From contig CM066304.1 of NCBI GenBank assembly GCA_033807695.1, positions 682,001-746,000 on the forward strand: DNA of 64,000 nucleotides. The letters run 5' to 3'. Positions 10,986 to 20,197 of the stretch are shown piece after piece (positions within the stretch are counted from its first letter, which is position 1; every line of letters begins with the position of its first letter). This DNA comes from Daedaleopsis sinensis (taxonomy: Eukaryota; Basidiomycota; Agaricomycetes; Polyporales; Polyporaceae). Below the pieces are notes generated by a model that was not told the origin of the DNA, searched no databases, and saw only the letters and a program-made list of their open reading frames with translations. Position numbers and translations under genes: made by a program.

Positions 10986-12614
10986 ATGTCACCAGGTCCG
11001 AATGATCCCAACGCCGCAACGACCCAGACTCCCACGACGACTGCCCCCGGGGCTTCGTCTACAGTCAGTGCCGTAACACCGCTGGTTCCTACAACTGCGG
11101 TACGCACTCAGTCCAGCCGGCTCTACGACATCGCGTTCCTCAAGAACGACGGCTCGAACTTCACCACGTGGAAGTACCGCATCTCCCGCGTACTCATGCA
11201 GCGAAATCTATGGAACATCGTCACAGGAGCCGAACCCGCGCCCGACGTCAAGAACGATCCGGACGCCTACGCCATGTGGGCAAGCCGCGACAGTGACGCC
11301 ACCAACCAGCTCGTTCTCACGATCGAAGACGAGCCGCTCGACGGTGTCATCCATCTCACGACGGCGCACGCGGTGTGGGATAAGCTGCTGCAGACGTACG
11401 AGGGGAAGGGAAAGCAAACGGTCGCATCACTGATCGGTGAGTTGTTCCGTGGAACGCTCTCCGATGACTCCCCCCTCCGTCCGCAACTCGACGCGATGCT
11501 CCACAAGAAGCACTTGCTCACGTCACTCGGCATGTCCCTCGACGATTCGATCCTCGCGATCGCGATGGTCAACTCCCTCCCGCCTTCGTACTCGACACTC
11601 CGCACCATCCTTGTGTCCGCAGATGCGACGCTCAGCACCGACAAGGTCATCGCGTCCGTCGTCGAGCACGAGAAGCTGCTCGCAAGCGAGTCGAAACACT
11701 CCGCGCTCGCCGCGCGCATGGGGAAGCCGCAGCAGAAGAAGCCCAACGACAAAAAGCAGAAGGACAACGCGCGCAAGTGCGCGTACTGCAAAAAGCCCAA
11801 CCACTCGAAGGACGAGTGCCGTAAGCGCAAGGCCGATCTCGAGGCCGCTGCCGCGAAGCCGAAGACGGACAACGCGAAGCCCGCCGGGGACCTGAACGCG
11901 AAGGTCGCGACCGTTCGCGATGACGACTCGGACATCCTCCGTGTCTACGTCGCGGACGCGCTGAAGGCCAGCAAAGCCGACATGCGGACGCGCTGGATCG
12001 TCGACTCTGGCGCGTCCTCGCACATGTCCTCGCAGCGCGACAAGTTCTGCGCGTACCGCGTTCTCCCTGAGCCTCGTCGCGTATGGCTCGGGGACGAGCG
12101 CCACATCCTCGCGCTCGGCGTCGGGTCCATGTACCTCGACTTGGACGACAGCCGCGCACCGATCCTCTCCACCCGCGTCTTCCATGTCCCAGAGCTCCAC
12201 GGCAACCTACTGTCCGTGTCGCAGCTCGCGAAGACTGGACACACCGTCCAGTTCGTCGACAATGGCTGCCGCATCATCGCGAAGGACGACGGCGCATGCG
12301 TCGGCTCCGCCTCGCTGCGCGAGGGCCTCTACGTCCTCAACGGCAAGGCCGCCGCACCCGATCGCGCGCACGTCGCCGCGCTCGACTCGAACGAGGTCAC
12401 AGACACGTACGACCCAGGCCCGACCCCTCCGCTCACAGCGTTCATCGCCAACCACTCGAAGGCATCCGTCGAGACCTGGCACAACCGCCTAGGTCACCTC
12501 AACACCGACGCGGTCCTCCGCATGGTGCGGAAGGGGATGGTCGAGGGCATGTCGATCATCGGCGAGTCCAAACCTCCCCAGACGCCCTGCGGAACGTGCT
12601 TGGCCGGCAAGTAG
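10986..12614 (+). CDS. gag: Copia Gag-protease part of the polyprotein, ending at an internal TAG
   Basis: Encodes the particle protein and protease of the retrotransposon. Residues about 50-230 form the Copia Gag (UBN2/DUF4219-like) region with FTTWKYRISRVL, AVWDKLLQTYEGKGK and SLPPSYSTLRTIL. A basic linker leads to one CCHC knuckle (CAYCKKPNHSKDEC, residues about 265-278). The aspartic protease motif is WIVDSGASSHMS with the catalytic Asp near residue 340. The GAG-pre-integrase domain (ETWHNRLGHLN...CGTCLAGK) is cut by TAG at 12,612-12,614. The frame continues open for another 948 codons, so the stop lies inside a conserved domain and looks like a single mutation (probably CAG to TAG), not a normal gag terminus. 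Confidence 0.92.
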   Translation: MSPGPNDPNAATTQTPTTTAPGASSTVSAVTPLVPTTAVRTQSSRLYDIAFLKNDGSNFTTWKYRISRVLMQRNLWNIVTGAEPAPDVKNDPDAYAMWASRDSDATNQLVLTIEDEPLDGVIHLTTAHAVWDKLLQTYEGKGKQTVASLIGELFRGTLSDDSPLRPQLDAMLHKKHLLTSLGMSLDDSILAIAMVNSLPPSYSTLRTILVSADATLSTDKVIASVVEHEKLLASESKHSALAARMGKPQQKKPNDKKQKDNARKCAYCKKPNHSKDECRKRKADLEAAAAKPKTDNAKPAGDLNAKVATVRDDDSDILRVYVADALKASKADMRTRWIVDSGASSHMSSQRDKFCAYRVLPEPRRVWLGDERHILALGVGSMYLDLDDSRAPILSTRVFHVPELHGNLLSVSQLAKTGHTVQFVDNGCRIIAKDDGACVGSASLREGLYVLNGKAAAPDRAHVAALDSNEVTDTYDPGPTPPLTAFIANHSKASVETWHNRLGHLNTDAVLRMVRKGMVEGMSIIGESKPPQTPCGTCLAGK

Positions 12615-15458
12615 ACACGCGACGCGATTCCGAAGGCCTCCAAGTCCTCAGCTCCACGTCCCAACTACCGCATCTCCTCCGACCTCATGGAGTCCGATAT
12701 GCGCTCGCCTGCTGGCGAGAAGTACCTCGATACATACATCGACCAGCACTCGCGCCACCTCACCGTCTACCCGCTCAAGGCAAAGTCCGACCAACCCGCC
12801 ACACTCGATGCGCATCTCAATCGCGCTGAGGTCCTCGTAGGCGAACCGGTCGTCTTCCTCCGCTCCGACGGCGGTGGCGAGTACGACAACGAGGCCGTCA
12901 AGGCGATCTGCAAGCGCCGCGGCATCCACCACGAGATGACGAACGCGTACACGCCGCAGGAGAACGGCATCGCGGAGCGGATGAACAGGACGATCAAGGA
13001 GATGGCCCTCTGTATGCTGCTGCAGGGGGGCCTCCCGAAGACGTACTGGGCCGAGGCGTGCAAGTACACCGCGCACATCCTCAACCGGACGCCGACGAGC
13101 GCACTCGCCAGCGACATCACCCCACACGAGGCCTTCACCGGCATCAAGCCGTCTGTCGCGCACATCCGTCCATTCGGGTGCAAAGCGCACGTCCACATCC
13201 CCGAGAAGAAGCGCACCAAGTTCGACGCCAAGTCACTCGAGTGCGTCCTCCTCGGGTACTGCGAGCACAAACGCGCGTACCGACTCCTGCATCGACCCTC
13301 GGGCAGGATCGTTGAGTCACGCGACGTCGTGTTCGACGAAGGCGGCCCGAACGGCGTCCCGACGCGCATCGTCGTGAACGTCGAGCCCGTTTTCCCGTCG
13401 GAGCGTGGTAACCCCGTCCCTTCTGGTCATGCTCACGCTACGGTCGAGCTCGCTGACGCTCCCTCCGACAGCTCTCCCCCCTCCCGCCGTGCCACGGTCG
13501 AGGAGGTTCCCGATGAGGGCGACGCACGCGCACCACGCGCACGTGCCGTTGAGGGTCGAGAGCAGGAGGAGCACGAGCCCCCGCACGAGCAAGAGGCCCC
13601 GTTGCCTCCGCCGCCACTGACGCCTCGTCGACGCGTCCCCAACTCCACCGTCCCTGGTCCATATCCCAAGCCGATCCCAGCTCCGCACGTGCGACGCTCG
13701 ACGCGCGCCACGCGCACTGTCGAGCGGTTCACCGTGTCTTCCTACAACAAGCCCCGCAAAGCGGCAGCACCTGCCGTCGCTGGAGGGGGGGAGCTTCCGG
13801 CTGAGGACCTACACGAGGACGAGGACGACGACCACGTCGAGCAGATGCTCCGTGGAGTGGGCGACGAGCACGCACATCGCGCGTCGACGCTCAGCGACGA
13901 GCCGAGGACCTACGTCGAGGCCATGTCTCGTCCCGACGCTGAACAGTGGAAGGCGGCGTGTGCCGAAGAGCTACTCACCTTTGCCAAAGCAGAGCTCTAC
14001 GACGAGGTCGAACGACCGCGCGGACGCAAGGTCGTGGACTGCAAGTGGGTCTTCAAGATCAAACGCGGCCCCGACGGCGAGATCCTCAAGTACAAGGCCC
14101 GCCTCGTAGCCAAGGGCTTCACACAGGTCGAGGGCGTCGACTACACGGAGACGTTCGCGCCCGTCACGAAGTTCGCGAGCATCCGCGCCCTTCTCGCTAT
14201 CGCCGCGAAAGAAGACCTCGAAGTTCACCAGATGGACGTCAAGTCCGCATTCCTCAACGGCGACCTCGACGAGGAGATCTTCATGGAGTGTCCCCCCGGT
14301 TTCCGTCGCGACAAGCAGACGGTTTGGAAGCTCTGGAAGTCCCTATATGGGCTCAAGCAGGCGAGCCGCGAGTGGTACAAGAAGCTCCGGGAGCTCTTTG
14401 CCGACGAAGGCTACACGCGCAACGACGGCGACCACGGCGTTTTCTTCAAGCGCATCGACGGACAGCTCGTCATCGTCGCTGTCTACGTGGACGACATGCT
14501 CATATTCGGCAAGGACCTCGACGTCATTCGACGCGTCAAAGAAGAGCTCGGAGTCCCCTACGAGATGAAGGATCTCGGGCACGCGCACTGGATCCTCGGC
14601 ATGCAGATCGAGCGCGACCGCGCGCGCCGCACCATCACCCTCTCTCAACGGCAATACGCCGAGGACATCCTCAAGAAGCACGGGATGTCCGACTGTCGCC
14701 CCGTCTCGACCCCGATGGCCGCCAACGAGAAGCTCATCAAGGTCGACGAGCCGGAGGTCGACGTCAAAGCGTACCAGAGCGCCCTCGGGTCGCTCATGTA
14801 CATCATGCTCGGGACGCGCCCCGACCTCGCTTTCGCAGTGGGCGCGTTGAGCAAGCACGCTGCTTGCCCCAGCAAGGACCACTGGACCGCGCTCATGCGG
14901 GTCTACAAGTACCTGCGCGGCACGACGGACAAGAGCCTCGTCTTCTCGGACGGCAGCACTTCCTGCTCGGAGAACGGCGCGCTCGTCGGGTTCGTCGACG
15001 CCGACTGGGCCGGCGACGTCAACGACCGTCGCTCGGTCTCAGGGTACGTCTTTACCCTTTCGAATGCAGCTATCAGCTGGCAGTCGAAGAAGCAGGTCTC
15101 GGTCGCGCAGTCTAGCACTGAAGCCGAGTATGTTGCGCTCGCATCCGCCGCCAAGGAAGCCCTCTGGTTGAGGACCTTCCTCTCTGCGATGTTCGAGACG
15201 ACGTTCGACGCTCCCAGCGGCTCGGGCACCCTGCTCCTCGTCGACAACCAGTCTGCGATGGCACTCGCGAAGAACTCGGCCTTCCACGATCGGACCAAGC
15301 ACATCGCGATCCGTCACCATTTCATTCGTGACGAGATCGAGGAAGAACGCATCCGCGTCGAGTACGTCCCCACTGGCGACCAGGTCGCCGACGTACTCAC
15401 CAAGGCCCTCGCGAGGGAGAAGCATGAACGCTTCGGCGCCGGTATGGGCCTCAACTAG
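12615..15458 (+). CDS. pol: Copia Pol part (integrase, reverse transcriptase, RNase H), in frame with gag
   Basis: Same frame as the gag part, from just after the internal TAG; the first in-frame ATG is 12,687. Integrase core: SSDLMES with the first Asp, FLRSDGGGEY with the second, and NAYTPQENGIAERMNRT with the catalytic Glu. Then FGCKAHVHIP and LLGY, and a proline-rich, acidic linker (about 13,390-13,850). Reverse transcriptase begins near EQWKAACAEEL: KWVFKIKRGPDG, QMDVKSAFLNGDL, LYGLKQASREWYKKL, and the catalytic YVDDM at 14,484-14,498. RNase H: FVDADWAGDVNDRRSVSGY, SSTEAEYVALASAAKEALWL and DRTKHIAIRHHF. The frame ends at TAG 15,456-15,458. Everything after the internal stop looks intact. 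Confidence 0.93.
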   Translation, partial: TRDAIPKASKSSAPRPNYRISSDLMESDMRSPAGEKYLDTYIDQHSRHLTVYPLKAKSDQPATLDAHLNRAEVLVGEPVVFLRSDGGGEYDNEAVKAICKRRGIHHEMTNAYTPQENGIAERMNRTIKEMALCMLLQGGLPKTYWAEACKYTAHILNRTPTSALASDITPHEAFTGIKPSVAHIRPFGCKAHVHIPEKKRTKFDAKSLECVLLGYCEHKRAYRLLHRPSGRIVESRDVVFDEGGPNGVPTRIVVNVEPVFPSERGNPVPSGHAHATVELADAPSDSSPPSRRATVEEVPDEGDARAPRARAVEGREQEEHEPPHEQEAPLPPPPLTPRRRVPNSTVPGPYPKPIPAPHVRRSTRATRTVERFTVSSYNKPRKAAAPAVAGGGELPAEDLHEDEDDDHVEQMLRGVGDEHAHRASTLSDEPRTYVEAMSRPDAEQWKAACAEELLTFAKAELYDEVERPRGRKVVDCKWVFKIKRGPDGEILKYKARLVAKGFTQVEGVDYTETFAPVTKFASIRALLAIAAKEDLEVHQMDVKSAFLNGDLDEEIFMECPPGFRRDKQTVWKLWKSLYGLKQASREWYKKLRELFADEGYTRNDGDHGVFFKRIDGQLVIVAVYVDDMLIFGKDLDVIRRVKEELGVPYEMKDLGHAHWILGMQIERDRARRTITLSQRQYAEDILKKHGMSDCRPVSTPMAANEKLIKVDEPEVDVKAYQSALGSLMYIMLGTRPDLAFAVGALSKHAACPSKDHWTALMRVYKYLRGTTDKSLVFSDGSTSCSENGALVGFVDADWAGDVNDRRSVSGYVFTLSNAAISWQSKKQVSVAQSSTEAEYVALASAAKEALWLRTFLSAMFETTFDAPSGSGTLLLVDNQSAMALAKNSAFHDRTKHIAIRHHFIRDEIEEERIRVEYVPTGDQVADVLTKALAREKHERFGAGMGLN

Positions 15459-15572
15459 TTTACTTTACGGTTTTCTCTTTGACTTGGACTCGCACCACGC
15501 TCGTTTTTTCCCCTCTCGTTTTTCGCTTCCTTATACATTGTCATTCGTTTACGCTGATCCATTGAGTGGGCG

Positions 15573-15885
15573 TGTTGAAGTACGTTACATACGTAGTGCA
15601 CTGGACATCGTAGTACTTACTAGTACTGTACAGTCGCTCATTAGGCGCCCGGTAGCTTACCTAAGCGTATACTTTTCCTTTCGAGTCTCTTCGCTCCCTT
15701 TTCCTCAGCTGTTGCTACTACCACGCATACGCTGAGGTAACGTTCCTTTCCATTCTACTGTAGAGACACTTGACTGACATGTACTGTAGTCTAACTGTCT
15801 TTACCAGGTATATATATAGCTGTTGCTACTACCACGCATACGCTGAGTCTAACTGTCTTTACCAGACCCTGCACGCCTTCGAATA
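15573..15885 (+). repeat. 3' LTR of the Copia element
   Basis: 313 bp, matching the 5' LTR except for a missing ACT triplet. It is preceded by purine-rich GAGTGGGCG (possible polypurine tract) and followed by the AACTT target duplication. Confidence 0.93.
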
Positions 15886-15890
15886 AACTT

Positions 15891-16716
15891 CACGGAACTT
15901 ACTCACTAACTTAAGAGGTCGTGATTGCGAGCGGGATCCTACAGCCACTTCCAGCAAGTGGTACTCGAATTGGTGCGCCCTGAGTATGCGTTTCTCAGTC
16001 TGCGCGGTGCTATCAAATTCCGCGGCATCGGAGGCGTCCGCAGTGTGCTCTAAAATCATTTGTCAGGGCCGGTAGCAGCTGGTACTACAGCTGAAGGCGC
16101 GAGGACGCGCTCGAAAGCAACGTTGCGCTTTCGAGTTCTCTGGCGTCAAGACTTTCTCAGTCTCCGGCCTGGAGGTGACCGATTAATGCCTGACATGAGT
16201 ACTGTTGTGATGCTACAGCAATGCATTTATTGAGAGATTCGCTTACCAGGTGGTGGTGGAGGAGAAAGCGGTTGTCGTCGTTCAGGTTCAACGGGCGGTG
16301 GCAAACTAAACGCGCCAACACTCCGGCAATACGAATCGGCCCGCACCTCCGGATCCGAGTAAGACCCACGGGCGCCTCAAACCTCCTCCAGATCTTTGCT
16401 CTCGACGACAATACTCGTGGCATCATACAATCGGACTCTCTACTCACAGAGAACTGAGTTATCTCCTCCAGAATACTCATCGCGGTATGTACTTTCTCTT
16501 TCTTCTCTCTGAGGACACTGAAATACTAACTAGTGGCCCGGTATGTCACCACAACGGTACCTTTGAAGACGCCGCACTGCCCCCACCGCCGGTGACGGGG
16601 ATCTCATCTAGTAGACCTACAGCCTTTCTTCAAGTTCCTGCTCGTCTTCTTAAGACTAGGAAGACAAGAGACGTGATAGGGTCTGCAGCGTTCAAGAACC
16701 GAACTCTTACTCAGTC
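15891..16716. other. Outer part of the left arm of the inverted duplication, no sure gene
   Basis: From about 16,240 the sequence recurs in inverted form at about 28,350-27,904 (GCGGTTGTCG; TTTGCTCTCGACGACAA; CATACAATCGGA; TCTCTACTCACA). A short frame ending near 16,457 has a matching counterpart in the other arm (ALDDNTRG then IQSDSLLT). It could be a small upstream ORF, an old exon or simply duplicated leader; I cannot decide. Confidence 0.5.
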
Positions 16717-18585
16717 ATGCACGCCACAGCTCATGACCTGAAGTAAGTATAACAGTCACTGATTACTGTCGCTACTCTCGGAAGTCGCAACAAGCTCACC
16801 TTTTGAAGCTTTGCGACAGATGTGCTGCGGGCGGAGAAACTGATAGGACCATACTATGGCCTGCGCCCCATATCGGCTACTCTCTCCGCCCCTGCTTCAC
16901 CCTCAGGCCGCGAAGAAACCCGTGCACGCATAGCTGCTCGTAAGAAGGACCTCGAACAGGAAATCCTTTCCCTCAACGCCTTTCTGAACGCGGATGTCAA
17001 GATAAACCGCATACCACCTGAACTGCTTGGCGAAATATTTCTCTTCTTGAAATGGTCCTGTGAATTCTACAAAAACGTGGTGGCCTCACTCCTCATGGTC
17101 TGCCGACATTGGTTTGTTGTCGGAGCGACTACGCCTCGGCTGTGGACCTCCATACTTGTCTCAGACAGTCTAGAGCGCTTTCGCACTGCGCTGGCTCGCT
17201 CCAAAAATTGCCCGTTCACAGTAACAGTGTGGTCACGTACTAGGAGTCTGACTATTACCCCCACTTATCTACAGCTGCTCACACCGCATGTCCACCGCCT
17301 GAGAGTTCTTGATTCTGGAGTAGTCCGTGGCGAGCATGAGCCACAGCTACTCCGCTTTTTGCACAACCACACGATGCCCATGCTCGAAGCATTTTCTGCT
17401 TCTGTGCACCACCCCGACTTGAGCTCTAGCGACCTCATCGATTTCCCTCCGGAGCGGTTCCCCCGCCTCACCTCTCTTGGCCTGCACTCTATCCAGACAA
17501 ACCCGGCATCCCCTATCTTCCGGCAAATCACACGTCTGGACCTGTCCGGCAGGCTTGGGCCGAGCTTTAGCTCTCTGCATCTTGGACAGATGCTGCGGAG
17601 CTGCATAGCTCTAGATTTCCTCCAAATTCAACACGTCCGACTGTCTGACCACGGTGAATTAGTCCAAGCGACCACGGTCGACGAACGTGTCACGCTCACG
17701 AAGTTGACGGACGTCTCCGTCGATGCGAATGCCCTGCTCATACACCAGATCCTCTACACAATCTTCATCCCCCCGACAGCGTCCGTCCATCTGTGTCGAT
17801 CGAACCCCAGTGATTTTCCCGCGAACACGGATGCAGCACTAGATGGCATACGGGGCATCCTGCCTCTGGATTGTAGGAGCTCCCTCCCGGTCCTTGGGCG
17901 CGTCGTCTCTGTGACGGCGAAGATGACGTTCGACGATCATGAACTCGACTGCACAGTCGTGCCACCCGGCGAAGTCTCCGTTCAATACGTCACTCTCTCC
18001 GTGGACATGTTCTCCTCCGCAGGAACCCTCGATCCCAACTTTGGACCCGCAGACCTCCTCGACGTCTTCGGCGGCTCGTCCAAGCTCGAGCACTTGAGCC
18101 TCGAGATCCACAAGGACAAGGTCTTGCTCATCCACTGGCCTGTCGTCCTCGCCGCGTTCCCGAAGCTGAAGACCCTCGCCGTGTTGTCAGAAGCGCGTGC
18201 GGTCTACGTCTCTCGGCTTTTCGCAGCGCTTCGTCCCGACGCGGACCCCGACGGCACCGTGGACGAGGGGCGGGTGCTCTGCCCGCTGCTGGAGGACGTA
18301 CGGTGTTCCGGGATGACGGAGTCGGAATGCCACCCGGAGAATATTGCCGAGTGTCTGGACCTTCGCCGCGCCCATCTGGGAAGGGAGAAGGCGTTGAGAT
18401 CGTTGACGATTGCTGTTCAGCGAGAGACCAGCGTGAATCTGGACGTGATTGAGGAGATCCTCGAACCGTTGGTCGACGATATATGGGTCATGCTCAGTGT
18501 CAGTCCTCCCGTCTCATGGTCCTGGTATCCACTGACATCTATGCAGGAGCTGCCAGTGGTGAGCGACACGAACGATTTTTGGTGA
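16717..18585 (+). CDS. F-box domain protein, copy 1 (left arm)
   Basis: Probable substrate-receptor subunit of an SCF ubiquitin ligase. A short first exon (16,717-16,742, MHATAHDL) joins exon 2 at 16,809 to give ...NFATDVLRAEKLIGPYYGLRP. The long frame itself lacks an ATG, and copies 2 and 3 have the same two-exon start. A basic coiled stretch (residues about 40-65) precedes the F-box at about residues 80-125: INRIPPELLGEIFLFL, then VCRHWFVVGATTPRLW. The rest is a long leucine-rich, LRR-like region without a named domain (RFPRLTSLGL; RQITRLDLSG). A last intron (donor GTCAGT after MLS) leads to ELPVVSDTNDFW. About 590 residues. The copy 2 partner is at 26.0-27.9 kb on the other strand. Confidence 0.82.
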
Positions 18586-18997
18586 AGTGTTTTACTACTC
18601 CTTCTTGCGGTCAGCTGGCGAACTTGGTACCGGTACGTAATGCTTCTGAGTCTCTGCAATTGCAAGTGCTATTCGAAGTGGCCTCAAAAGGCTATAGCCT
18701 ACTATGTCAAGTTGCGTTGGAATGTAACACTACATATGTGTGCCTACGGTAGAATCATAACTCGAGCTGTCGGTATAGATTTGGACATCCCGAGTCGACT
18801 GGAAGTGAGTACTTAGCTAATTTTCGCGGTCCGGAGGTATGTAAGTAAGTACTATAGCTAGTAGTAGCTACTTACTCAACAGGCGCTTGGAATTCGGGAG
18901 GGAACCCGATTCGTGACCCGCCTTACAATTTGCGAGCTCGAGCTTCCTCTCTCTTCTCCTCATCCTCCTCCTCCATGCTACTCCGCAAACGTTTTGT
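18586..18997. other. Spacer between F-box 1 and methyltransferase 1
   Basis: No gene. A CT-rich track (about 18,946-18,975) and GCAAACGTTTTGT precede the methyltransferase ATG. The matching spacer in the other arm has a similar CT-rich leader and GCAAACACCTTTT. Confidence 0.5.
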
Positions 18998-20197
18998 ATG
19001 ACTTTCTCCTCTCTCTTACTTCCATCGGCACGCCTTCCTCCAGTTCGCCGAATCCGCGACCAGCCCCTCGATGTCCTCATAAATCTTGTTGAAGATCTCC
19101 GCGTGCTCTACAACCCGCCCGTGCGCGGCCAGCGCCGCCACAAGCCATTGAAACAGGACCCGCGAGACACATCGTGTGTGGAGGCCGAGGAGCTGCTGCG
19201 CACGGATGACTTTGAGCGAGCGCACGCGGTCCGCTGGCTCACCGGACTGGTCGCACAAAGTTCACTCATCCAGGAATCTATAACCGACGCCGACGACGAC
19301 ACACTCGCGAAACTCGACCATCTCGTCTGCTCCGCCAGTGGTCTCATCGCAGTCTGCGCCGGGACCTCCGCCGCGCGAACCCTCACACGGCGGTTCACGT
19401 TCCCGTGTCCCTCCGACGGAGAGGCGATCGAGGTCCAGCTCACAGACGTCCCGATCTCGGCGGACGAGGAGCTGCCCACCGTCGGCACGCAGACATGGGG
19501 CAGCGCGCGTCTTCTCGCGGAGATGCTCGCAGAGGATCCTGGACGGTTTGGGCTGGCGGAGGCGGAGGCGGTGGGCGGGGAGAAGCGGGTCAGGGTGCTG
19601 GAGCTCGGCGCCGGTACAGGTCTGGTCAGTCTTGCGCTTGTCAAGGCCCTCTGCGCACGGCACGAAGCCGCGAGCGTCGTCGCCGCTCCCATCGACTCGG
19701 AGCGGGTAGCCGTAGAGGTCGTCGCGTCGGACTACCACCCTACTGTGCTCGCGAACCTCCGACGCAACGTCGAAGCGAACTTCCCGAGCGGTACGCCTCC
19801 CCATGTTTCTCTTACCGTCTCTGCGCTCGACTGGTCCGAGTTTTCCACATCGTCCCCTTCCGATCGCGAGCCGTTCGACGTGGTGCTGGGCGCGGACATT
19901 GTCTACGAGCCTGCACATGCCGAGTGGGTGCGAGACTGCGTCTCCGCTCTCTTGCGGAGACCCTCGTCGGCTCCAGCGTTGGCTCGACCCCGCTTCCACC
20001 TGGTCATGCCTCTGCGCCCGACACATGCGTTCGAGTCCCGCGCTATCGAAGAGGCATTTCCGTCCGCCACTGACGCCTCGGGGGATCCTCTCTTGAGGTT
20101 GTGCGTACTGGAGAAGGAGACAATCGCGTGCGAAGGTGAGGACCCCGGGACACACAAGGAGGTCGAGTATGTGCATTTTGTGATTTCTTGGATGTAG
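18998..20197 (+). CDS. Family 16 (METTL21/FAM86-like) SAM-dependent methyltransferase, copy 1
   Basis: Seven-beta-strand S-adenosylmethionine methyltransferase of the lysine-methyltransferase family 16 group; the target protein is unknown. Single exon, 399 residues. The N-terminal helical part (about 1-135) is followed by TWGSARLLAEML (the W-G entry motif), SAM motif I VLELGAGTGLVSLAL (about residue 200), the acidic motif VVASDYHPTVLANL, SALDWSEF, and DVVLGADIVYEP (the DxxY-type post-motif II). The end VEYVHFVISWM fits the family beta strand. It starts at the first ATG (MTFSSLLLPSARLPPV), and the same start exists in copy 2. A 377-aa antisense frame here is a composition artefact. Confidence 0.88.
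   Translation: MTFSSLLLPSARLPPVRRIRDQPLDVLINLVEDLRVLYNPPVRGQRRHKPLKQDPRDTSCVEAEELLRTDDFERAHAVRWLTGLVAQSSLIQESITDADDDTLAKLDHLVCSASGLIAVCAGTSAARTLTRRFTFPCPSDGEAIEVQLTDVPISADEELPTVGTQTWGSARLLAEMLAEDPGRFGLAEAEAVGGEKRVRVLELGAGTGLVSLALVKALCARHEAASVVAAPIDSERVAVEVVASDYHPTVLANLRRNVEANFPSGTPPHVSLTVSALDWSEFSTSSPSDREPFDVVLGADIVYEPAHAEWVRDCVSALLRRPSSAPALARPRFHLVMPLRPTHAFESRAIEEAFPSATDASGDPLLRLCVLEKETIACEGEDPGTHKEVEYVHFVISWM

Larger units (their letters stand above)
10504..15890 (+). mobile_element. Ty1/Copia LTR retrotransposon, nearly intact, with 5-bp target duplication
   Basis: A complete element in forward orientation: 5' LTR 10,509-10,824, primer-binding site, one gag-pol reading frame 10,986-15,458 interrupted by a single TAG, 3' LTR 15,573-15,885. 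The 5-bp target duplication AACTT is at 10,504-10,508 and 15,886-15,890. Domain order Gag, CCHC, protease, integrase, reverse transcriptase, RNase H places it in Copia (integrase before RT). Near-identical LTRs indicate a recent insertion. Confidence 0.96.

Noticed and set aside
11267..12200. Antisense frames of 170-225 codons in the Copia gag
   Set aside because: They oppose a gag-protease frame with clear motifs and are Ser/Arg-rich composition artefacts.
12612..12614. Programmed readthrough of the Copia TAG as the normal expression mode
   Set aside because: Most Copia elements use one continuous frame, and this stop interrupts a conserved domain instead of separating Gag from Pol; a point mutation is simpler.
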